Notes under the pieces: model-generated
The model's input: only the letters and a program-made list of their open reading frames with translations
Database searches by the model: none
Told to the model about the DNA's origin: nothing
Shown here: one piece after another, positions 33,381 through 38,460 of the stretch
Layout of the letters: every line of letters begins with the position of its first letter
Position numbering within the stretch: position 1 is the first letter of the stretch
IMG/VR virus record: IMGVR_UViG_3300036766_000675
Span: 1-38,460 of that record
DNA length: 38,460 bases
Strand: one strand, 5' to 3'
Source of the DNA: a virus
Position numbers and translations under genes: made by a program

Positions 33381-34376
33381 GGCTCTTTTTTTGTTTACCT
33401 TATCAAGTGTTAAGTTCTCCAGTATGTACTTCCAAGACTCATTGGACGCTGCGTGTAATTTCGACCTGTCTTCTTTTGCCTGACAAATCATTTCATCGAG
33501 CGTATTTCGGAAGTCTTTGTCGGAGTCGTAACTTTTTATTCCTGGCATGGTCCACTCAGGCCACCGCGGTGCGATGGTGGCGGCTCCGGCCATTGTTCCT
33601 TCGATCCAAGCGATGTTTGACTTAGACTTATTGAACGTGTTGTCAGCCAGTGGGACGATAAGAATATCCGGACGGAAGGCTCGCATGGTCTTATGGAACT
33701 TGATTACGTCAGAGGGTGAGATATCAACACCGTTTTCGATGCACTTAACGATCCACCACGGTCTAAAGCCGTGAAAAATAAATTTTACGTCAGGATGTTT
33801 TTTGGCGACCTCGACTATTTCGAGCCCGTAATCTGTTAGATCGGCTTGGTGGTGTTTGGATCCTCTCCAGTAAACCCGGATCTCCTCGGAACGCTCTGCC
33901 ATATTGGTGCCAGACCTATCACGCCACGGGAAAAATTCTGCTGGTATTGCGTTGGGAACTATTTGAAGTAATCCCTTTGCCAAGCCTTTGAGTTTTTCAT
34001 AGAGATCGGGAGTTGATACGCTTACAGCGTCAGCGTGTCTGACCATGTGAGCGATGCGCTGCTTTACGTCTTTGTCCATATAGGTATCGAAAGTAGCGTT
34101 GTCGATTGGGATATTAAAAAGATCGTCGTCGTAATCGAGCCAAATCTTTGTGCCTGTAGCTCTGGCGTTCTCAAAAATGTCTAAGTGCTGAAGGCTGAAC
34201 GGTCGTTGCATGAAAACGATATCAGAGAGTGCGAGTTCAGCCCAGGACACTCGATCGACGTGCATATAGATTAGGTTAACGTCACGTCTGGATTTTCTGA
34301 GTCTGCCAAGAGGTCCGGTGTGACGCCAGAACGCGCCAGAGGCTGAGATGCTATCAACGACCATTACTATGTCCAT
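33348..34376 (-). CDS. GT-B-type glycosyltransferase (342 aa)
   Basis: Begins DIVMVVDSISASGAFW, a Rossmann-like first strand. It has KIWLDYDDDLFNIP, VSVSTPDLYEKLK and PNAIPAEFFPW in the middle, and KSNIAWIEGTMAGAATIA near the C-terminus, the place of the E-X7-E donor-binding motif of GT4-like enzymes. Family GT4-like enzymes transfer sugars from nucleotide donors to glycans. It is the last gene of the leftward cassette. Its 3' end overlaps the endolysin gene by 33 bases head-on. Likely modifies host or phage surface glycans. Confidence 0.75.
   Translation of the reverse strand: MDIVMVVDSISASGAFWRHTGPLGRLRKSRRDVNLIYMHVDRVSWAELALSDIVFMQRPFSLQHLDIFENARATGTKIWLDYDDDLFNIPIDNATFDTYMDKDVKQRIAHMVRHADAVSVSTPDLYEKLKGLAKGLLQIVPNAIPAEFFPWRDRSGTNMAERSEEIRVYWRGSKHHQADLTDYGLEIVEVAKKHPDVKFIFHGFRPWWIVKCIENGVDISPSDVIKFHKTMRAFRPDILIVPLADNTFNKSKSNIAWIEGTMAGAATIAPRWPEWTMPGIKSYDSDKDFRNTLDEMICQAKEDRSKLHAASNESWKYILENLTLDKVNKKRALIIDALSGLK
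33362..33392 (+). terminator. Intrinsic terminator at the end of the lysis genes
   Basis: AGAGC (33364-33368) pairs with GCTCT (33382-33386) over a 13-nt loop that contains the amidase stop, extended by G-U and A-U pairs. A run of seven T (33386-33392) follows. It lies in the overlap with the end of the leftward glycosyltransferase gene. It would separate the late operon from the leftward cassette. Confidence 0.6.
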
Positions 34377-34378
34377 TG

Positions 34379-34588
34379 TTACCCTTCCATTTTTTGAGGT
34401 ATGGTGAGCTCTTTAATTTGATCTATGAGTTGGCGTTTTACGTGATCCAATGTGAGTTCAATTGAAGTTTCGTTTTCCTCAGAGATTGAAATACGCATCG
34501 TGTTCATTCTAACAACGACTTCGACCTTATCCTCTCCGTCAATATAATCACGGCGTCGTTCTATTCCAATTCGGAAGTGACCGATCAT
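34379..34588 (-). CDS. Hypothetical small protein between glycosyltransferases (69 aa)
   Basis: ATG 34588 overlaps the end of the GT2 gene by 4 bases. The protein is charged, with strands and a helix (KVEVVVRMNTMRISIS, LTLDHVKRQLIDQIKELT). No signal, membrane or metal-binding motif. The tight coupling on both sides supports expression with the glycosyltransferases. The function is unknown. Confidence 0.55.
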   Translation of the reverse strand: MIGHFRIGIERRRDYIDGEDKVEVVVRMNTMRISISEENETSIELTLDHVKRQLIDQIKELTIPQKMEG

Positions 34589-35337
34589 AGTGGATCTCTT
34601 AAGGTAGGCAGCGTTTCACGAATACCTATTTCGTGGTAATTTTTTACCCGCTCTCCCATGAGTTGAGCATTTCGAGTGAGTGACTCGTCTTTCATTCGTC
34701 GGTAATCGGAGTCCTCTCCGACGTCGTGAACGATGTGGTTTGATTTTAAAATTGTATTCGGAACGTAAAAAGAATTGAAGCCTGCGAGGTTGACTCTATT
34801 ATTAAAATCGGAGTCCTCAAGTCCATACGGGTAAAAAGCATCGCAGAAAAATCCGAGCTCTTCGATCAAGTGGCGTTTGAACATACATACTCCGAAAACC
34901 TTATCGAGTACTGGAGTGAGCCAGTGAGCTACAACTCCGAATTTTCTGTCAATGGGTGGCATACCTGAATGTCCCCAGTCAATTCCGCAAATACCTGGGT
35001 TTGGGATATTATCTAAATAAGCGATCATAGTCTTGGCCCAATTGGGTGGCAAAAGAATATCGTTTCCAAGCAGACAGATGTACTCGCCAGTGGAGCGTAA
35101 AAAAAGTTGATTGAACGCGCGGCCCACTCCCTCGTTGACTGAGTTAACTCGATGGTATGCTGGCTTTACTTGATCTTGAACAAACTCAACGATACGCTTA
35201 TCGGTAGAGCCGTTGTCTGCGATTAGGAGCTCTCCGTCTTCGTGTCCTGAGTGCTGGATATTATTTGCGAGCACCGCGGGAGTGACGTCGAAGCGGTCCA
35301 AAGTTATCATGAGACAAGATAGTTTACCTTTAATCAC
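34585..35337 (-). CDS. Family 2 glycosyltransferase (250 aa)
   Basis: GT-A fold with LSCLMITLDRFD, LIADNGSTDKRIVEF, VNEGVGRAFNQLF, GEYICLLGNDILLPPNW (the DXD-like site) and FYPYGLEDSDFNNRV, the ED motif of inverting GT2 enzymes. The order and spacing are typical of rhamnosyl- or other O-antigen glycosyltransferases. GTG 35337 overlaps the preceding small gene by 4 bases. It would act with the GT-B enzyme to add sugars to a glycan or lipid. Confidence 0.85.
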   Translation of the reverse strand: MIKGKLSCLMITLDRFDVTPAVLANNIQHSGHEDGELLIADNGSTDKRIVEFVQDQVKPAYHRVNSVNEGVGRAFNQLFLRSTGEYICLLGNDILLPPNWAKTMIAYLDNIPNPGICGIDWGHSGMPPIDRKFGVVAHWLTPVLDKVFGVCMFKRHLIEELGFFCDAFYPYGLEDSDFNNRVNLAGFNSFYVPNTILKSNHIVHDVGEDSDYRRMKDESLTRNAQLMGERVKNYHEIGIRETLPTLRDPL

Positions 35338-35567
35338 GCGTTGATTTCTCCCTCACCTACAGGCTTGATAAGTTTTACGGCTTCGTCAACTGTTTTCATA
35401 TCATCTTCGGACTTTGCGTTTGTGTATCCGTTATTCAAAATAAGCTCTTTGGCTGAGTCAAATCCGTTGAGCCAAGCCTCCTCGTATATTTTTTGATAGA
35501 GCTGTTCATCGTCGTAACTGAAGCGTTCCTGAGCTCGTTGAGACGCCCAAAGTTCCTTTTGCTTCAC
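35334..35567 (-). CDS. Hypothetical small protein in the glycan cassette (77 aa)
   Basis: GTG 35567 overlaps the acyltransferase stop by 4 bases. A charged, helical protein (QRAQERFSYDDEQLYQKIYE, DMKTVDEAVKLIKPVGEG). No known domain is visible. Its coupling to the genes on both sides suggests a role in the same process. The function is unknown. Confidence 0.5.
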   Translation of the reverse strand: MKQKELWASQRAQERFSYDDEQLYQKIYEEAWLNGFDSAKELILNNGYTNAKSEDDMKTVDEAVKLIKPVGEGEINA

Positions 35568-36220
35568 TTTTTTCGCTCCTCATCTCTGAATTGAAACCGA
35601 GCCACGTATATCGCTCGAAGCTTGGCGATCTTTTCACCATTGAGTTGAGCCTTATCGAGTGCGATTTTATTTTCTTTAAGGAAGCGGGCGGGATTACCGA
35701 CGTAGATATTACCCGGAAGTATTGCAGTCGTTTTGTTGGCAATGGCTCCCATCCCGAGCATGGCGTGAGCGCCGATGAGACATCGCTGGTGAACCATTGA
35801 ACCAAGCCCTAAGTTTGAGCCTTCACCGATTTCGGAGTGCCCACCGAGGAGTACTGAGCATGAGATCGTTACGTCGTTATGAACGATTACGTCGTGCCCT
35901 GCGTGCGAGTTTCTGAGCATTATTACACCATCACCAATACGGGTAGCGCGGGAGGTTCCAGAGTTGATCGTTACAAACTCCCGGAAAATGTTTTTTGAAC
36001 CAATGATAACGCCAGCGCCGTCAATTAAAAAGTGTTCACGACTCTCTGGCGGAGCTCCGACTGACACGTAGGCTTCAAACCTGTTGTTGTCACCTATTTG
36101 AGTTTCACCTTGGATTAGACAAAATGGACCTATGAAATTGTAGTCGCCTAGTTTTACCTTAGGCCCGATCAACGCGGTATGGTGTATTAAGTTTGTACGA
36201 CTCTTAAAATATCCGTCCAT
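35564..36220 (-). CDS. LpxA-like left-handed beta-helix acyltransferase (218 aa)
   Basis: Hexapeptide repeats run from about residue 12 to 160. The LpxA-type core is present: IFREFVTINSGTSR (78-91), SHAGHD (105-110), GGHSEIG (126-132) and VHQRCLIGAHAMLG (143-156). His106, His109, His128 and His144 keep the exact spacing (3, 19, 16) of His122, His125, His144 and His160 of E. coli LpxA, His125 being catalytic. The protein is 218 residues against 262, so most of the C-terminal helical domain is missing. LpxA adds a hydroxyacyl chain to UDP-GlcNAc, the first step of lipid A. A different sugar-nucleotide acceptor is possible here. Confidence 0.85.
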   Translation of the reverse strand: MDGYFKSRTNLIHHTALIGPKVKLGDYNFIGPFCLIQGETQIGDNNRFEAYVSVGAPPESREHFLIDGAGVIIGSKNIFREFVTINSGTSRATRIGDGVIMLRNSHAGHDVIVHNDVTISCSVLLGGHSEIGEGSNLGLGSMVHQRCLIGAHAMLGMGAIANKTTAILPGNIYVGNPARFLKENKIALDKAQLNGEKIAKLRAIYVARFQFRDEERKK

Positions 36221-36226
36221 TTCGCC

Positions 36227-36694
36227 TCACCTGAATAAATTACCTAGCGCAAAACTCTCATAATTGCCAAGGTATTCTCCATCCAGGGGAGAGACTGACT
36301 CTCCGGTCTTTAATTTTTTAAGCTTTGAGGCGTCGTAAAATACGACGTGGTTATCCTTTCGGAACCAGATAAGAAAACCCGCTCGGCATTTCATGTGCTC
36401 AATGGAGTCAAGGAACTCGATTTGATGAGGGGATTTTATGTCAGACTTTGAAAAAGTATTCTTATCAACGGTCTTACAGTCAATGAAAACTGAGAGCCCA
36501 AGGCTGCATAAAATATAATCGAAAGGTGTCTTGACTGGGATCCACTGGCGCATTGAGGCAATGAACCTAGCGCCGTTTGGGATCTTAATTGGAAGTACTC
36601 CCTGCATACGACACTGAAGCTCCAGAAGGCTCTCGAATTGCTTGCCCTGGAGTACTGCGGCTGAACCAGCCCTGCTCCTCCAATGTTTGCTCAT
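36227..36694 (-). CDS. RecU-like Holliday-junction resolvase / PD-(D/E)XK nuclease (155 aa)
   Basis: Shows GKQFESLLEL (Glu21), TPFDYILC (Asp59), VFIDCKT (Asp72-X-Lys74) and SPHQIEFLD (Gln91), then AGFLIWF. This is the order of active-site residues of RecU-type nucleases. Such enzymes cut four-way junctions during recombination and packaging. It is first in the leftward cassette, without a clear Shine-Dalgarno before ATG 36694. Its promoter lies so close that the message may be leaderless. It could work with the ERF protein. Confidence 0.75.
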   Translation of the reverse strand: MSKHWRSRAGSAAVLQGKQFESLLELQCRMQGVLPIKIPNGARFIASMRQWIPVKTPFDYILCSLGLSVFIDCKTVDKNTFSKSDIKSPHQIEFLDSIEHMKCRAGFLIWFRKDNHVVFYDASKLKKLKTGESVSPLDGEYLGNYESFALGNLFR

Positions 36695-36702
36695 ACTTAC
36701 AA

Positions 36703-36729
36703 AATCTATTTATTACGACGGTGCGTCAA
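36703..36729 (-). promoter_or_regulatory. Candidate promoter of the glycan cassette
   Basis: On the minus strand TTGACG (36729-36724) is followed after 15 nt by TAGATT (36708-36703). The spacer is short, but the -35 box is near consensus and equals that of the promoter at 4636. Transcription would start near 36696, only one or two bases before the ATG at 36694. Confidence 0.5.
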
Positions 36730-36742
36730 GGGAAATAAATTA

Positions 36743-36778
36743 GGTCCCAGATCCAGAAGTTAATCTAGACCTGGGACC
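36743..36778 (-). terminator. Hairpin terminator-like element on the minus strand
   Basis: Read on the minus strand, a 15-bp stem forms with two G-U pairs and a 6-nt loop. Its outer arms are GGTCCCAG and CTGGGACC. TAATTTATTT follows directly. On the plus strand the two G-U pairs become A-C mismatches, which favours the minus strand. It would stop leftward transcription entering the cassette from the right. Confidence 0.55.
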
Positions 36779-36840
36779 AGTCTGTTTCACGAGTCGAAGG
36801 AGCATTTAATTGGGACATGCGAGCTATAGAAGTAATCGGT

Positions 36841-36883
36841 AAAAAAAAACGGAACTTGAGCGAGGCACCACAACAAGTTCCGT
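36841..36883 (-). terminator. Strong intrinsic terminator, leftward
   Basis: CGGAACTTG (36850-36858) pairs perfectly with CAAGTTCCG (36874-36882), extended to 10 bp by an A-T pair. On the minus strand it is followed directly by nine T (36849-36841). This would end a leftward transcript coming from the hairpin-rich region, for which no gene is known. Confidence 0.7.
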
Positions 36884-37060
36884 CAACATGGGGATGTTCC
36901 AGATAAGGAACTGGCGGAAGTTATGATTTAGTGTTCATGGAGTCAACACCAAAATTAAGCCAAACTTAAACCAAGGTCTATTATGAAGTGCGTCACACAA
37001 TTATTACGATCTTACGTAAAGAGTCAGGACCTTAATAATACAACGCCCGGAAAATTCTTT

Positions 37061-37090
37061 TTGACAGAATAAGTCCGGGCGTCATATGGT
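37061..37090 (+). promoter_or_regulatory. Candidate rightward promoter in the structured region
   Basis: TTGACA (37061-37066), a perfect -35 box, is followed after 18 nt by TATGGT (37085-37090). A transcript from about 37097 would carry the structured part 37107-37451 and then the small genes. The -35 box lies in the loop of the 37043-37082 hairpin. Confidence 0.4.
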
Positions 37091-37507
37091 TTTGTTTGCA
37101 ACAACAAAGTTGGATCTAGTCTTCCTTTAATCAATCCAACTTGTCAAGCACTCGATGCAAAGCCTCGGCGAGTATAACTACAGGCTTCGGATTTCAGTAA
37201 TGGAATAGGACACTGGACAAAAAGAGCCGTGGTTAAGTTTGCTACTACGACGGGAACCATATCTTCCGGTGTCTGGCATAGAGAATAGTGATAAGGGGAT
37301 TTAGGGATAACGTACCGGGAACAAAAGATACCGGACCTCAATTCGCAAGCTTCAGAGGTGAAAGTCACTTTGAACGCCTGGTGAGAAAGTGCCCCAGGAA
37401 TTACGTGTCCAGCCCTTAAAAAGATTCTTGAGCAGTAACGTAGGGGGACACAAGTGTGCCTGCCTGATAGCCCGTCGTGTATCTTAAAATAAGTGTGTAA
37501 AAATGAT

Positions 37508-37536
37508 TTGATTTTAAAGTGTGACGGAAGTAATAA
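37508..37536 (+). promoter_or_regulatory. Candidate promoter of the small-gene operon
   Basis: TTGATT (37508-37513) is followed after 17 nt by TAATAA (37531-37536), 27 nt before the leader ORF. The -10 match is only moderate. It would read the operon that crosses the window seam into 170-1280. Confidence 0.4.
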
Positions 37537-37563
37537 GGCAGTAATAAAAAGGAGTGTCCGGCG

Positions 37564-37605
37564 ATGAATGAACTGTTGGATTTGTTAGAAGAGTTAAGTC
37601 TATGA
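37564..37605 (+). CDS. 13-codon leader ORF
   Basis: GGAG about 10 nt upstream precedes ATG 37564, encoding MNELLDLLEELSL, leucine and glutamate rich. Its stop overlaps the ATG of the next gene (ATGA at 37602-37605). It may be a translational coupling leader, or a leucine-sensing attenuator given five leucines in thirteen residues. The peptide itself has no known family. Confidence 0.45.
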   Translation: MNELLDLLEELSL

Positions 37606-37871
37606 CCCGCAAAGAAGAGACTGAGGCAGCGGCCAAAGAAAACATCTTAGGATGGGGTGAAAACGCGCACATGATTTTTAAATTAGGCGCTGAGTGGGCT
37701 GACCAAAACTTACCCGACTCTTTCAAAGAACTTTTAAGAGAGAAGGACAAGTTTAGTCGGGCACTAGAACAAAAGGTCATGCTACTTGAGGAGCAGTTGA
37801 AATTAGCATTGGAAACTATCAGGGATCTGCTTGCGGACAAAATCACCGCGCTGGCAAAGGGGGATGAGTGA
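37602..37871 (+). CDS. Hypothetical helical protein (89 aa)
   Basis: Coupled to the leader ORF by ATGA and to the repeat protein by GTGA. A soluble helical protein: EETEAAAKENILGWGENAHM, EWADQNLPDSFKELLREKD, then a coiled coil (about 45-85, ALEQKVMLLEEQLKLALETI). No family is recognised. It is co-translated with the alanine-rich protein, so the two may act together. Confidence 0.6.
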   Translation: MTRKEETEAAAKENILGWGENAHMIFKLGAEWADQNLPDSFKELLREKDKFSRALEQKVMLLEEQLKLALETIRDLLADKITALAKGDE

Positions 37872-38460
37872 AGTTTGAGATTACATATCAAGACATCGCA
37901 GACAAAAAACCTTGCTATGATCCGTCAAAGTTTATTCCAAAAGACTGGTCTGGGACCCTAATAGATATTTTGGATGTGAACTCCTGCTCATTTGAAGACC
38001 GTCTTTGGGTTGTGACTTGGTTTTTGGGCGACAAACTGAACCGACTTTTTGCGGTCTATTGTGCTAGACAAGCTCTGCATTTAATTGAAAACCCCGATCC
38101 AAGAAGCATCAATGCGTGTGATGTTGCTGAGCGTTTTGCTATTTGTAAAGCTACTAAAGAAGAATTGGCCGCTGCTTGGGCCGCTGCTAGTGACGCTGCT
38201 AGGGCCGCTGCTTGGGCCGCTGCTAGGGACGCTGCTATGGCCACTGCTTGGGCCGCTGCTAGGGACGCTGCTGGGGCCGCTGCTAGGGCCGCTGCTAGTG
38301 ACGCTGCTTGGGCCGCTGCTAGTGACGCTGCTGGGGCCGCTGCTTGGGCCGCTGCTAGGGACGCTGCTGGGGCCGCTGCTAGGGCCGCTGCTAGTGACGC
38401 TGCTGGGGCCGCTGCTTGGGCCGCTGCTAGGGACGCTGCTGGGGCCGCTGCTAGGGCCGC
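37868..38460 (+). CDS. Alanine-rich tetrad-repeat protein, N-terminal part (runs off the window)
   Basis: GTG 37868 overlaps the previous stop by 4 bases and has AAGGGGG upstream. About 100 ordered residues come first (FEITYQDIADKKPCYDPSKF, CSFEDRLWVVTWFLGDKLN, LFAVYCARQALHLIENPDPR). Then ERFAICKATKEELAAAW leads into tetrads of [A/D]-A-A-X with X = W, R, S, G or M. The N-terminal part resembles a family found in many phages and bacteria with Ala-rich helical tails, as far as I recall. The gene resumes at base 1 and stops at 173. Role unknown; a helical shield or binding surface is a guess. Confidence 0.75.
   Translation, partial: MKFEITYQDIADKKPCYDPSKFIPKDWSGTLIDILDVNSCSFEDRLWVVTWFLGDKLNRLFAVYCARQALHLIENPDPRSINACDVAERFAICKATKEELAAAWAAASDAARAAAWAAARDAAMATAWAAARDAAGAAARAAASDAAWAAASDAAGAAAWAAARDAAGAAARAAASDAAGAAAWAAARDAAGAAARA
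38168..38460 (+). repeat. 12-bp coding tandem repeat, right part
   Basis: About 24 units of GCTGCT + NGG/AGT/ATG + GCC/GAC in one open frame. Variation is confined to the third codon of each unit and to GCC versus GAC in the fourth, with one ACT. The final 70 bases match bases 1-70 except for two positions near the end. The array breaks the assembly, so its true length may differ. Confidence 0.9.

Larger units (their letters stand above)
36884..37563. ncRNA. Hairpin-rich non-coding region, candidate structured RNA
   Basis: No convincing ORF lies between the nuclease gene and the small leader ORF. Stems include GTTCC/GGAAC (36896, 36907), AAGGTC/GACCTT (36973, 37028) with TTACG/CGTAA inside, ACGCCCGGA/TCCGGGCGT (37043, 37074), AAGTTGGAT/ATCCAACTT (37107, 37134), AAGCCT/AGGCTT (37160, 37182), TGGTT/AACCA (37230, 37255), a 10-bp stem TCCGGTGTCT/AGATACCGGA (37265, 37326), a bulged 10-bp stem at 37351-37374, CCTGG/CCAGG (37377, 37394) and a bulged 10-bp stem GTGTCC+CCCT (37405-37451). 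The G-U pairs at 37271, 37357 and 37229 favour the plus strand in the right part. It may be a large phage RNA or a long regulated leader. Confidence 0.4.

Noticed and set aside
37144-37368. A 74-codon leftward ORF in the hairpin-rich region
   Set aside because: It has no ribosome site or neighbour coupling, its protein is rich in Cys, Ser and Tyr without a pattern, and it overlaps the stems that look structural.
36695-37563. tRNA or group I intron in the gene-free region
   Set aside because: No cloverleaf with a T-arm of normal geometry could be built. Short intron-like words (such as ACTACAGG) occur, but no matching P7/P3 core or interrupted gene was seen.
38168-38460. CRISPR array
   Set aside because: Units of 12 bp follow one another without spacers and stay in one open frame, so this is a coding tandem repeat.

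Overview
This window is almost certainly a near-complete genome of a tailed phage with a long non-contractile tail (siphovirus-like Caudoviricetes), about 38 kb. It carries a terminase pair, portal, head-morphogenesis protein, capsid protease/scaffold, major capsid protein, head-tail connectors, tail tube, a frameshifted tail chaperone, a tape measure, tail-tip and fibre proteins and a lysis set, and I see no sheath gene. No bacterial housekeeping gene, tRNA, integrase, helicase or DNA polymerase is visible, so replication probably relies on the host. The host is probably a Gram-negative with LPS: the phage carries an LpxA-like acyltransferase, spanin-like membrane proteins and a T7-lysozyme-type amidase. 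The species cannot be named from the sequence alone.

The map is probably circular or circularly permuted. Bases 38391-38452 equal bases 1-62, and the same alanine-rich repeat gene runs off the right end and enters at the left end in a compatible frame. Across that seam runs a rightward operon of small genes (37564 to 1280), most joined by 4-base start/stop overlaps.

Layout. 1-1280: small early-type genes of unknown function. 1326-1496: a leftward ribbon-helix-helix regulator candidate. 1553-2789: a ParB-like protein and a methyltransferase-like protein. 2786-4509 (leftward): a DUF5131 (Gp37/Gp68) protein, a zinc-ribbon protein and two unknowns. 4510-4710: two divergent sigma70-like promoters. 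4711-6670 (rightward): small zinc-binding proteins and an ERF single-strand annealing protein. 6821-10564: an unknown, a papain-like peptidase candidate and three fibre or appendage proteins. 10557-18860: packaging and head genes ending at a terminator. 18933-24229: connectors, tail tube, tail chaperones and tape measure. 24233-32343: tail tip and fibres, with two small membrane proteins. 32351-33380: a small unknown, two membrane proteins (spanin candidates) and the endolysin, ending at a terminator.

The last block (33348-36694) is a leftward, tightly coupled six-gene cassette: RecU-like nuclease, LpxA-like acyltransferase, small unknown, family-2 glycosyltransferase, small unknown, second glycosyltransferase. 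It looks like a surface-glycan or lipid A modification cassette. To its right, 36695-37563 has no convincing gene but is packed with hairpins, two terminators facing the cassette and candidate promoters. It is the best candidate in the window for an undescribed structured RNA or control element.
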